The notes below the pieces were generated by a model. That model was given only the letters and a program-made list of their open reading frames with translations. It was not told the DNA's origin and made no database searches. A stretch of DNA of 64,000 nucleotides. Source: Enterococcus saigonensis (GTDB lineage Bacteria > Bacillota > Bacilli > Lactobacillales > Enterococcaceae). The DNA is taken from the NCBI RefSeq assembly GCF_011397115.1, contig NZ_AP022822.1:124001-188000 (forward strand). The letters are read 5' to 3'. The translations under genes were made by a program, and so were the position numbers. Positions 24,542 to 33,275 of the stretch are shown piece by piece (position 1 is the stretch's first letter; the number at the start of each line of letters is the position of its first letter).

Positions 24542-27088
24542 ATGAAATGGTATCAACTAAATACAAAACAAGTTTTACAAAAATTTAACAGCACTTCTGC
24601 TGGTTTAACAAAAAAAGAACGGCAACAACGTTTAACAGCTCAAGGTGAAAATAAAATTGAGGAGAATCAACAGGTGAAGCCTTGGCAAAAGTTTTTAAAA
24701 CACTTTACTGATTTATTAATGATTGTTTTACTGTTTGCTGCAATTTTAAAATTTGTCACAGGAGATTATGTCGAAGGCGGAATTATTTTACTAGTCGTTA
24801 TAGTAAATGGTTTTGTTGGCTATTGGCAAGAACGAAAAGCAGAAGAATCGCTTGACGGGTTAAAGCAGATGATGAGTCAAGAAGCAGTGATTTTAAGTAG
24901 AGGGCAAAAAGAAACAGTTGCGACAACTACAATTGTTCCAGGCGATATTGTTTATTTAAAAGCTGGGGACGTGGTACCTGCTGATTTGCGGTTGATTGAA
25001 GTCCATGACTTTGTAGTAGAAGAAGCAATTTTAACGGGTGAATCTGAAGCAGTGGAAAAAACTGTAACGGAAATTTTCCAAGAAGCGTTAGCTGGTGATC
25101 AGAAAAATATGGCGTTTTCAGGTACGCTAGTGCAAGCTGGATCTGCGTTGGGAATTGCAGTTGCGACAGGAAATGCCACTGAAATCGGTAAAATTAACCA
25201 AGCATTGCAGTCTGTCACCGGGACAACCACACCTTTAGTGCGCAAAATGCATCAGCTAAATAAGCAAATTTTCCGGGGAATTATGGTTTTAATTTTGTTT
25301 TTGATTTTCTTTACGACATTGCGTTATGGAATGGAACTAGACTTGCTTTTTTCTGCGATGATTGCGCTAATTGTTGCCATGATTCCAGAAGGATTGCCTG
25401 CCGTGTTAACGATGATTTTATCCTTAGGGGTAAAAGAGATGGCAGAAGAAAATGCGATTATTAAAAGTATGCCTTCAGTGGAAACGTTGGGCTCGATGAC
25501 TGTGATTTGTTCAGATAAGACTGGAACGTTAACTAAAAATGAAATGACGGTAGTTGAAACAAGTACGCAAGATACACCGTTACTCATGTCTATTATGAAT
25601 AACTGTCAAGATTTGAAATTACAAGATGACCAAGAGGTAGCGCAATTAAAAGGTAATCCAACCGAATTAGCTTTGTTACACTATGTAGATGCCAAAAATT
25701 TAACGTTGAAAAAGCAAATTGGAAAACTACCCTTTAGTTCTAGTTACAAATACATGGCGACATTACATCCACTAAGTGCCACTGAAAATGTGGTCTTTGT
25801 CAAAGGAGCGCCAGAAGTTTTACTAGCCAAAGCACAACTAAGCAAAACACAACGAGCTGATTGGCAAAATCAGGCTTCAAAATTAGCTAAAAAAGGGCAA
25901 CGTGTTTTAGCTTTTGCTGTAAAAACACTACCAGTAAAAACAAAATTAAGCCACGAGGTACTAACCGAATTAGATTTTGTCGGAATTGCAGGGATTATTG
26001 ATCCGCCAAAAGAAAGTGCCATTCAAGCTGTTAAAGAAACGCAAGCTGCAGGAATTACCGTTAAAATGATTACTGGTGATCATAAAGATACCGCTCAAGC
26101 AATTGGTAAAGAAATCGGACTCAAGCATACTGCTACTGTATTAGAAGGAATCGAGATTGATCAATTAACAGATGAAGAGTTGGCAACAGCTGTTAAAAAA
26201 GTAGATATTTTTGCTAGAACTACACCAGAACACAAGTTGCGAATTGTTACGGCTTTGCAAAACAATGGTGAGGTTGTTGGTATGACAGGTGACGGGGTGA
26301 ATGATGCACCGGCATTGAAAAAAGCCGATATTGGAATTGCAATGGGCATTAAAGGAAGTGAAGTAACAAAGCAGGCGGCGGATATGGTTTTAGCAGATGA
26401 CAATTTTCACACAATTGCCAAAGCAGTAAAAGAAGGACGTCGTATTTTTGATAATTTGAAAAAGACAATCAATTTCTTTTTACCGTCTGCTTTATCGCAA
26501 GGCTTGATTGTAGTCATTGCGTTATTACTAAATCAGCCATTGCCCCTGACGCCGGTGCAAATTTTATGGGTGAACATGGTTACGACCATTACACTTTCTT
26601 ATGCATTAGGTTTTGAAAAAGCCAGCAAAGATACTATGAATCGTCCGCCACGAGCAGTCAATGAGGGAATATTATCCGGCTACAGTCTGTTTCGTATTGT
26701 ATATGTGTCACTTATCATTGTTCTTCCAGCTTATTTTATCGCCTTGCAATTTGAAGGGACAGCTTTACAACAGACGATTTTATTACAAACAATTGTGATG
26801 TCTCAAGCTGTCTACATGTTAAACTGTCGTGAATTGTTAAATCCGGCGATTAATAAAGGAATGTTACAAAATAAAGCCTTGTTTATTTCCTTGGCACTCT
26901 TGTTACTGCTGCAAACGACTGTCGTTTTTGTCCCTGTTGCGCAGAATTTAATCGGTACGACAAGTTTAAACTTAACCCAACAATTACTCGTCTTAACAAA
27001 TGTAGCTGTATTATTTGTAATTGTTGAAGTAGAGAAGTGGATTACAAGACGTTTTGTTAAAAATCCTGTGGTACAAGACGCAAGATAA
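24542..27088 (+). CDS. Cation-translocating P-type ATPase, SERCA/PMCA-like calcium type
   Basis: An 848-residue P2-type ATPase. It has an N-terminal cation-ATPase domain, the actuator TGES near residue 163 (ILTGESEAVEK), the ion-site helix VAMIPEGLPAVLT near 280, the phosphorylation motif CSDKTGTLTKNE near 325, the KGAPE nucleotide-binding motif near 422, the hinge TGDGVNDAPALKKAD near 583 and six C-terminal helices. The PEGLP motif is typical of Ca2+ pumps (SERCA, PMR1, bacterial CaxP), so calcium or manganese export is likely. The second ATG (24542) lies eight bases from AAGGAGG and is preferred. The gene converges on the Mga-like regulator gene with no gap. Confidence 0.9.
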   Translation: MKWYQLNTKQVLQKFNSTSAGLTKKERQQRLTAQGENKIEENQQVKPWQKFLKHFTDLLMIVLLFAAILKFVTGDYVEGGIILLVVIVNGFVGYWQERKAEESLDGLKQMMSQEAVILSRGQKETVATTTIVPGDIVYLKAGDVVPADLRLIEVHDFVVEEAILTGESEAVEKTVTEIFQEALAGDQKNMAFSGTLVQAGSALGIAVATGNATEIGKINQALQSVTGTTTPLVRKMHQLNKQIFRGIMVLILFLIFFTTLRYGMELDLLFSAMIALIVAMIPEGLPAVLTMILSLGVKEMAEENAIIKSMPSVETLGSMTVICSDKTGTLTKNEMTVVETSTQDTPLLMSIMNNCQDLKLQDDQEVAQLKGNPTELALLHYVDAKNLTLKKQIGKLPFSSSYKYMATLHPLSATENVVFVKGAPEVLLAKAQLSKTQRADWQNQASKLAKKGQRVLAFAVKTLPVKTKLSHEVLTELDFVGIAGIIDPPKESAIQAVKETQAAGITVKMITGDHKDTAQAIGKEIGLKHTATVLEGIEIDQLTDEELATAVKKVDIFARTTPEHKLRIVTALQNNGEVVGMTGDGVNDAPALKKADIGIAMGIKGSEVTKQAADMVLADDNFHTIAKAVKEGRRIFDNLKKTINFFLPSALSQGLIVVIALLLNQPLPLTPVQILWVNMVTTITLSYALGFEKASKDTMNRPPRAVNEGILSGYSLFRIVYVSLIIVLPAYFIALQFEGTALQQTILLQTIVMSQAVYMLNCRELLNPAINKGMLQNKALFISLALLLLLQTTVVFVPVAQNLIGTTSLNLTQQLLVLTNVAVLFVIVEVEKWITRRFVKNPVVQDAR

Positions 27089-28534
27089 CTATAAATAACT
27101 TTCAAAAGTGAGCTCGGCTAACTGGCGGAGCTCATTTTTTGTTGGCATGGTCGAAATGTAAAAAATTGGCATTGGGGCTTGGTCTAATGGAAAATTGGAA
27201 ACAATTATATCTTTAGGACCAAACTGCAACGTTTTTAAGTCGGTGACTTCAATCGTCTGTAAAACAATTCGCTTACCTAAGTAGTCATGTAATTCTTGTT
27301 CGACAAACGTTTTCCAAGCCGGTTCACTTTGGAAAAGAAAATAAAGTGTCCGCATTTGAGGACGAAGTGAAAAGAAAGCCTGTTGTTGCAATAAAGTTAT
27401 TAAATGTAGCAAATAAATTGGTTTTTTGTCTGTGTCTATTTTAAATAAGTCTTGTTGCAAAAGGCGCAAATTTTCTGGATAAAGACGCGCAAAAGTTTCT
27501 TCTTGCGGTAATGATAAGCGGTAGTCTGATTCAAATTGGACGGATAAATCAGGTGATTCGTTATATTTCAAGATGAGTAGCATTAAATTGTCAGCTAAAA
27601 GCGTCTCTTTTAGCGCAGGCAACTGAAATTTTTGGGCTAACTGGCTGACAAATTTGGTTGTCTGCTGGTACAAACGAACATACTCCTTTTTTATTAGTTG
27701 CTGCAGTTTGTGACCAAATTGATTGTTATAATTCCAACTTTCTAAGAAACAGAAGAAAGCAAAAAATAATTCGTTTTGCTGTAAGTAGACCCCTTCTTTT
27801 TGATAGAGTTCTTTTAATAAAGGGATATAAAGTGAAAATAGAGGATCTGCTTGATAAGAAAGTTGGTTAATTGTACAGCCTGCTTTATTGCGGATGGTAT
27901 TGATAAAAAACCAGCAAACACCAAAAATTTCTTCCGTTTGGGCGTGTATTTGGGCTTTTGTTACCTGGTTTAAAAAATCAAAGTAATGAATTTCATGGAC
28001 AGCGTAATCTGAAAAAAAATAATTATTATGGGTGAAAGGAATTAAGAGCCGGTGATAGAAAATGCGAATACTACTTTCGGTACCGATAAAAGTAGCTTGT
28101 GTACTCGATAGTTTAATTTGTAATTGATAATCTGTTAATGCGGTGTTCATCTTTTTGGTATGTCGTTTTAGCGTTTCAAATGAAACCCCGGTCTGACGCA
28201 AAAAAGGTTTGACGGCTAAATCTGGTTTAAACAACAGCGCTTTGATTAGTTGCACACTAATAGAATGGGGTAAAAAGACTTCCCACAAGTCATTGGTTAA
28301 AGCATCTTTTTGGCGTTTTAAGGAAATGCCACTGCTATCTGTCTTTATTTGCCAGTTTGGTGGTAATTCTTCGCGCATGATTTGCAAATCGGAAAAAATA
28401 GTTCGTTCGGTAGTATGAATTTGCCAAGCCAATTCCTTGGCAGTGATTTGTGGCTGTTGTAACAAGTGTTCTAATAAACGAATTTGCCGATGTAAGTCTT
28501 TTTCGGTAATAATTTTTTTTAACAGCGAATACAT
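27089..28534 (-). CDS. Mga-like/PRD-type transcriptional regulator
   Basis: A 481-residue regulator with an N-terminal Mga-type HTH pair: HRQIRLLEHLLQ, then ITAKELAWQIHTTERTIFSD near residue 30 and a second winged HTH near 90-125 (FLRQTGVSFETLKRHTK). The middle is a helical, PRD-like region and the C-terminus resembles an EIIB-like fold (FGPKDIIVSNFP). Mga-type proteins activate virulence or sugar genes in streptococci and enterococci and may respond to PTS phosphorylation. The ATG at 28534 has a GAGGGGGTG site. Its target is unknown; the MFS gene upstream on the other strand is a candidate. Confidence 0.8.
   Translation of the reverse strand: MYSLLKKIITEKDLHRQIRLLEHLLQQPQITAKELAWQIHTTERTIFSDLQIMREELPPNWQIKTDSSGISLKRQKDALTNDLWEVFLPHSISVQLIKALLFKPDLAVKPFLRQTGVSFETLKRHTKKMNTALTDYQLQIKLSSTQATFIGTESSIRIFYHRLLIPFTHNNYFFSDYAVHEIHYFDFLNQVTKAQIHAQTEEIFGVCWFFINTIRNKAGCTINQLSYQADPLFSLYIPLLKELYQKEGVYLQQNELFFAFFCFLESWNYNNQFGHKLQQLIKKEYVRLYQQTTKFVSQLAQKFQLPALKETLLADNLMLLILKYNESPDLSVQFESDYRLSLPQEETFARLYPENLRLLQQDLFKIDTDKKPIYLLHLITLLQQQAFFSLRPQMRTLYFLFQSEPAWKTFVEQELHDYLGKRIVLQTIEVTDLKTLQFGPKDIIVSNFPLDQAPMPIFYISTMPTKNELRQLAELTFESYL
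27104..27140 (+). terminator. Terminator of the P-type ATPase gene, inside the convergent regulator's coding end
   Basis: AAAAGTGAGCTC pairs with GAGCTCATTTTTT, with a T run on the plus strand. It lies inside the last codons of the minus-strand Mga-like gene. Confidence 0.75.
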
Positions 28535-28703
28535 ATTCTCACCCCCTCGCATTTAGCATACGAAGAAAAAAAACTGACGTCAAGGAAGAAAGAAGAACGG
28601 TTACATGCTCTTTAGCAGGCGATTGTGTAAAGTTTCGCAAATAAAAAGAAAAAAGGGGCATTTTTTATTAAAAGAAAAAAAGTTTAATGAGATTTTTGCT
28701 ATG

Positions 28704-28927
28704 TGTTATTATGGGTAATTTTCTGAAAGTTTTCTATAGCAATGACGTAAACTGATTTACGTATAAAAAAGAAACCTAACATCTTCATGTTAGGAGTTCC
28801 TTGTTTTTCTGTTAGATAAGGGTAAAATCTTTTAAAAATCCCACTTACTACAGCCGCTCTTTTAGCCTGAGGGAAAATTATGAAAGCAAAAAGATTTGCC
28901 GACGTGAAAACGTCACAAATTTTTTTT
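28704..28927 (+). promoter_or_regulatory. Leader with an orphan intrinsic terminator before the second MFS gene (attenuator or small RNA)
   Basis: An extended -10 (TGT-TATTAT, 28704-28712) is followed by two perfect hairpins: ACGTAAA-CTGA-TTTACGT at 28745-28762 and CCTAACAT-CTTC-ATGTTAGG at 28775-28794. A terminator then spans about 28890-28927 (AGATTTG, GACGT-GAAA-ACGTC, CAAATTT and eight T). No plus-strand gene lies upstream for it to terminate. AAAATCTTTT near 28826 is complementary to the left arm AAAAGATTT, giving a possible antiterminator. Either a small RNA or attenuation of the MFS gene 70 bases on is likely. It matches no riboswitch class I know. Confidence 0.5.
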
Positions 28928-28997
28928 GCCCAAAATTGGCCACATAGTGATAAAAAGGTGTATTAGAAGGTGTTTGGATTTAAGAAAGGTGTTTTTT

Positions 28998-30194
28998 ATG
29001 TCAAAATATCAACGAAAAGTGCTAGTTTCTACTTCAGCGGGGATTGCCCTTGAAAACATGGATATTATGTTTTTATCTTTCTCCTTGTCTACAATGATTA
29101 CAACTTTTGGCATCACAGGCACACAAGCCGGATTTATTTCCACTATTACGAATATAGGTATGTTGGTAGGAGGAATTATTTTCGGTATTTTAGCGGACAA
29201 ATTTGGTCGCGTTAAAGTTTTCTCACAAACTGTTATTATTTTTTCAATTGCTTCTTTATTAATGTTTTTTGCTTCAAATATTTATCTTGTCTATCTTTTT
29301 CGCTTTATTGCGGGGATTGGTGCTGGAGGTGAATATGGTGCTTGTATGTCACTAATTTCAGAAACCTTCTCCAAAAAACACTTGGGCCGGGCAACCTCGA
29401 CAGCTGCAATCGGTGCACAAGTTGGGGCAATTTTAGCCGCAATCTTAGCATCTCTTATCATTCCACTATTAGGTTGGAAAATGTTATATGTTATCGGCGT
29501 CATTCCTGTATTATTAGTCTTAGATATTCGTAAAGGTTTAAAAGAACCGGAATCTTTTGCTGAAAGCCACAAAGATAAAAGTGCAGGCAAGTTTTCTTTA
29601 CTTTTTGCTGATAAAGCAACTGCTTGGCAAACAGTCGGGTTAAGTTTAATGGTAACCGTCCAAATCGCAGGTTACTTTGGCTTAATGAATTGGTTGCCAT
29701 CCATTATGCAAAAACAATTGCATCTTTCTGTATCAGGATCTTCTTTATGGATGATTAGTACCATATTGGGGATGTGTTTAGGGATGATGACTTTTGGAAC
29801 GGTAATGGATAAATTAGGACCACGTTTAGCGTATGGTATTTTTCTAATTTGTTCATCTGCGTCTGTCTTCTTGATTGTTTTCGCTCATGACAAATGGACA
29901 CTCCTTGCAGCGGCAGTAATTGTCGGTTACTTTATTAACGGTATGTACGGGGGGTATGGTGCGATTATCAGTAGTTTGTACCCTACGACGATTCGGGCGA
30001 CAGCCAACAATTTTATCATGAATGTTGGACGAGCAATTGGCGGATTTTCATCAGTTGTCATTGGCTTTTTAATGGATCATTATTCTTTGATGACAGTTAT
30101 TATTTTCTTAGCGGTCATCTATTTGATCAGTTTAACAGTCATGCTGACATTGCCGGGTTTAAAAATGATGCATTTACAAGAAAAAACAGCCTGA
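28998..30194 (+). CDS. MFS transporter, aromatic-acid/NiaP-like
   Basis: A 398-residue twelve-helix carrier. The signature between helices two and three is GILADKFGRVKVFS, and helix four onward reads FRFIAGIGAGGEYGACMSLI, a pattern shared by the AAHS and NiaP branches. The C-terminal LYPTTIRATANNFIMNVGRAIGG region is also typical. Members carry carboxylates such as benzoate-type acids or nicotinate; the exact substrate is unknown. The ATG at 28998 has AAGAAAGGTG upstream; the longer open frame from 28926 has no site. Expression probably depends on the terminator-containing leader. Confidence 0.82.
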   Translation: MSKYQRKVLVSTSAGIALENMDIMFLSFSLSTMITTFGITGTQAGFISTITNIGMLVGGIIFGILADKFGRVKVFSQTVIIFSIASLLMFFASNIYLVYLFRFIAGIGAGGEYGACMSLISETFSKKHLGRATSTAAIGAQVGAILAAILASLIIPLLGWKMLYVIGVIPVLLVLDIRKGLKEPESFAESHKDKSAGKFSLLFADKATAWQTVGLSLMVTVQIAGYFGLMNWLPSIMQKQLHLSVSGSSLWMISTILGMCLGMMTFGTVMDKLGPRLAYGIFLICSSASVFLIVFAHDKWTLLAAAVIVGYFINGMYGGYGAIISSLYPTTIRATANNFIMNVGRAIGGFSSVVIGFLMDHYSLMTVIIFLAVIYLISLTVMLTLPGLKMMHLQEKTA

Positions 30195-30206
30195 GAATAG
30201 TAAAAT

Positions 30207-30255
30207 AAAAAATCCAATCTGCTTATGCTACATCTAAGCAGATTGGATTTTTTTT
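30207..30255 (+). terminator. Terminator after the second MFS gene
   Basis: A near-perfect stem of about 19 base pairs (AAAAAATCCAATCTGCTTA with TAAGCAGATTGGATTTTTT) is followed by T residues. Confidence 0.9.
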
Positions 30256-30542
30256 ATTTTTTTGCTGCAAACGTCGGATGTTAAAAAAGCCAAAACTGAC
30301 AGCTGCTAAAATAAAGAAAATAGGTAATTGTTACTTGTGCCGTTGAAATATGAAATACCAAGCACTCCACTTAAAATGGGAGTCAAACACCAAATAGTAT
30401 CTAGTAAATAACAAATTGCCGGAATGCATAATAAAAATAATCCACTGTATCAAGAAAACTTTGCAAGTTAACCATCTAAAGAAAACATGCCAATCAAAGT
30501 AATTAAAATCACCCATAATCCTTCTCTGACTGAATAAGGCAG
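30223..30542 (-). pseudogene. Decayed gene for a small membrane protein
   Basis: The minus strand reads as a hydrophobic protein in pieces: LPYSVREGLWVILITLIGMF, then a stop, LAKFS, a stop, YSGLFLLCIPAICYLLDTIW and onward to ISYFNGTSNN, then a frame change to LPIFFILAAVSFGFFNIRRL. The pieces keep order and look like four membrane helices with a basic C-terminus. At least two stops and one frameshift make it non-functional. Its 3' end overlaps the neighbouring terminator. The family is not recognised. Confidence 0.5.
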
Positions 30543-30863
30543 TTATTTGTCTTTTTTTTCTCCTTTTTGTAATTTTGAATAGCAAACGAAGAAAACTCAC
30601 TCTTTCATTAAAAAATTGTTTCACATGAAACAATTGTCACAAAAGTTTCTTATGATTACGAAAATAAAAGAAATATAATTTTCTATTTTAAAAATAGGAT
30701 TAGAAATCATTTGCCGCTTTGATGAAGAACTGAGGCAATTAAATCAATATTTTTGGTTTTATTTAAAATTTTGAAAGTTAATAAATTGATTTTAAATTAG
30801 AAGAAATCTAATCTTTTTGTTACAATATATTAATAAGAATTCAAAAGGGAAGGGAGTGGTAGC

Positions 30864-31163
30864 ATGAGTAAATTGTTGGTGAGTTTGGTATTTGTTATCG
30901 CCTTGAACAAAAGTGACAATTTTATTTGGTCAGTAACCCCAGTTGTACCTGAAGTGACGATACTAAAACATGCCGAAAAAAATGCTACTAGTCCTATTAA
31001 TCCAAATTTTAAAACGCCACCGGTACTATCGCCTCATGTTGAACCAAATCTAAATCAACGGACAAGCCGTGAATTTTCAATCAAAAACTTGCGTAATTTT
31101 TTTGCTTTTGGATTAGGGAGTATTCTAGCTTTGTTGGCAATTTGGCGCCAACGCAAAAAATAA
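30864..31163 (+). CDS. Small exported or membrane-anchored protein of unknown function
   Basis: A 99-residue protein with a short hydrophobic N-terminus (LLVSLVFVIAL), a proline- and asparagine-rich middle (about 25-70) and a C-terminal membrane helix ended by RQRKK. The tail resembles a sortase sorting signal, but there is no LPxTG-like motif before it, so covalent wall anchoring is unlikely. GGGAGTGG lies before the ATG. It is preceded by an AT-rich gap and is not in an operon. The family is not recognised. Confidence 0.5.
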   Translation: MSKLLVSLVFVIALNKSDNFIWSVTPVVPEVTILKHAEKNATSPINPNFKTPPVLSPHVEPNLNQRTSREFSIKNLRNFFAFGLGSILALLAIWRQRKK

Positions 31164-31289
31164 TTTTTAAAATGTATTTGGAGCGTTGCCTTCTAATTTT
31201 TTTCTTTGAGGCAAAGAGCTCGGCGGTTTAAAGGATATGGGCTATACTTTAACTAGATTAGTATAGTTAAGTAGAAAAGAGGAATCAAA

Positions 31290-31607
31290 ATGGATTCGTT
31301 ATACCACGAATTAACCCAAATTATTGAAGAAGAGTTGCAAGAAAAAGGACAAGTATATACGATTGGGAAATTTACGGGCTTAGGTTGGCTTTTTCCCGCT
31401 GAAGTAGCCGGTGTCCCAAAAGTTTCTCTAAAGCAGTATGAAAAAACGGTGAATTTGTATTTTTTCCCCAAAGAAAATGGGGAGCCCTTATTTCCAAAAT
31501 ATGAATCTGTTTTTAAAAAAAGTAATATGGGGAAAAGTTGTCTACGTTTGAAAAATTTGAATGCTGAAAAAATTGCAGCTATTCGTGCGCTCTTGAAAAA
31601 AGTGTGA
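31290..31607 (+). CDS. Small protein resembling DUF1801 (YdhG-like)
   Basis: A 105-residue soluble protein. The C-terminal part (VNLYFFPKENG, then GKSCLRLKNLNAEKIAAI) follows the DUF1801 pattern in which a short beta-rich core ends in GKxCxRxKxL and a helix. The length is somewhat short for the family, whose members are often near 120 residues. GAGG precedes the ATG. It is a single gene with a very strong terminator. Function is unknown in the family. Confidence 0.55.
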   Translation: MDSLYHELTQIIEEELQEKGQVYTIGKFTGLGWLFPAEVAGVPKVSLKQYEKTVNLYFFPKENGEPLFPKYESVFKKSNMGKSCLRLKNLNAEKIAAIRALLKKV

Positions 31608-31620
31608 GAGTAATTGATTG

Positions 31621-31677
31621 GGATAAAAAAGCACAGCTCCTGCATATTAAAGATGCAGGAGCTGTGCTTTTTTATCC
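31621..31677 (+). terminator. Very long perfect terminator stem
   Basis: A 25-base-pair uninterrupted stem (31621-31645 with 31653-31677) has a seven-base loop and A/T runs built into the arms, so it could act on both strands. Confidence 0.9.
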
Positions 31678-31790
31678 AATATTGGCTAGACCAAATGTCT
31701 CGTGTCAAAGTGACAACAGCAAAAAATTGAAAACAACAAATTGCAAGGCTGTCTTCATGCTAAAAGGAAAGACAAGTACATCTTGCTTTT

Positions 31791-33038
31791 TTATTCTCGA
31801 ATTTGACCGTCACCATAGATAATATATTTAGTAGATGTTAATTCTTCCAAACCCATTGGTCCGCGAGCGTGTAATTTTTGTGTGGAAATGCCAATTTCTG
31901 CTCCAAAACCAAAAACAAAACCGTCGGTAAAACGAGTCGAGGCATTTACATATACAGCAGCTGCATCTACTTCTTTTAAAAATTTTTGGCTCGCGAAATA
32001 ATTGTCTGTAATGATCGCTTCAGAATGTTTGGTATTGTAACGATTAATATGGGCAATGGCTTCTTCTATGGAAGCGACTACTTTGACTGCCATGATATAA
32101 TCCAGATATTCTGTTGACCAATCTTCTTTTGTTGCGGCAATTGCGTCTGGCAAGTAAACAATCGCCTTTTCATCTGCGTGAAATTCCACCTTATGTTCGG
32201 CTAACTTAGTTGCAATTTTGGGTAAAAATTCAGCAGCAACATCTTCATGTATTAATAAAGTTTCAGCAGCATTGCACACAGAAGGCCGTTGTGTTTTGGC
32301 ATTATCGGTAATGTTAATCGCCATTTCCAATTGCGCATCTTTATCAATGTAGATGTGATTGTTTCCTGTGCCGGTTTCAATTACGGGGACTGTCGCCGTT
32401 TCTTTGACACGTTGAATTAAACTTGCACCGCCACGAGGAATTAAAACGTCTAAGTATTCGGTCAAGCGCATCATTTGATTTGCTACATCGTGACTTGTAT
32501 CGGCTACAAATTGAATCGCATTTTCGCAAACACCCGCTGTAGTTAAGGCATTTTGCAGTACACGAACTAAAATTTGATTGGAGTAAAATGCTTCTTTACC
32601 GCCGCGCAAAATAACGGCGTTGCCAGTTTTGAAACACAAGCTGGCTGCATCAGTGGTTACGTTTGGCCGCGATTCATAAATAATACCGATGACCCCCAAT
32701 GGAACTTTTTGCCGTCCAATCAGTAAACCATCCGTATTTTTCCACATCTTTTCTACTTCCCCAATAGGATCAGCTAATTGAATCACCTGACGGATACCGT
32801 AAGCCATAGCGTCAACACGTTGCCCTGTTAGGCGCAAGCGATCTTGCATCACTTCGGAGATACCATTTTGGCGCGCATTGTTTAAATCTTTTTGGTTGGC
32901 AGCTAAAATATCGTCTTTATTAGTTAAAAGTGCTCGCGCCATTAATTCTAATAATTCGTTTTTGCGCGTTGTGGACAAAAGTGCTAATTGCTGTGCACTT
33001 TTTTTAGCTTGTTGCCCTAACTGAATTAAATCAAACAT
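31791..33038 (-). CDS. proA: Glutamate-5-semialdehyde dehydrogenase
   Basis: A 415-residue gamma-glutamyl phosphate reductase, the second step of proline synthesis: it reduces glutamyl-5-phosphate to the semialdehyde with NADPH. The catalytic cysteine is in RPSVCNAAETLL near residue 250, and the ESRPNVTTDAA and RGGKEAFYSN stretches belong to the cofactor domain. The start is the ATG at 33038 with AAGGAGG, which gives the usual family length; an upstream extension of the frame has no site. It lies downstream of proB on the same strand with 237 bases between, so it may also have its own promoter. Confidence 0.97.
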   Translation of the reverse strand: MFDLIQLGQQAKKSAQQLALLSTTRKNELLELMARALLTNKDDILAANQKDLNNARQNGISEVMQDRLRLTGQRVDAMAYGIRQVIQLADPIGEVEKMWKNTDGLLIGRQKVPLGVIGIIYESRPNVTTDAASLCFKTGNAVILRGGKEAFYSNQILVRVLQNALTTAGVCENAIQFVADTSHDVANQMMRLTEYLDVLIPRGGASLIQRVKETATVPVIETGTGNNHIYIDKDAQLEMAINITDNAKTQRPSVCNAAETLLIHEDVAAEFLPKIATKLAEHKVEFHADEKAIVYLPDAIAATKEDWSTEYLDYIMAVKVVASIEEAIAHINRYNTKHSEAIITDNYFASQKFLKEVDAAAVYVNASTRFTDGFVFGFGAEIGISTQKLHARGPMGLEELTSTKYIIYGDGQIRE

Positions 33039-33275
33039 GTTTTTCCTCCTTGTAAAATTTTTGAGTAGTAACAGTTTCTTAGCAAAGTTGGAAATAGTAA
33101 CTAAAAATTTTTTGCTTTTTTGTGTCAATAGCAATGGCATTGCTTATTGAGTTGATTGCCATTATTATAGATTCTTTCCACTAAAATGCGAGTAAAATTA
33201 CTCAGCAGTTTAAATATGTCGATGAAAAGATACAGTGGGGGTTTCTTTAGTTTATCAAATTGTCTTCATGATGAT

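Noticed and set aside
28775..28794. T-box or known riboswitch before the second MFS gene
   Set aside because: No T-box consensus and no sequence signature of TPP, lysine, preQ1, SAM or purine riboswitches could be found.
30331..30633. 100-codon minus-strand ORF
   Set aside because: It reads a different frame across the decayed membrane-protein gene; the other frame gives the sensible helices.
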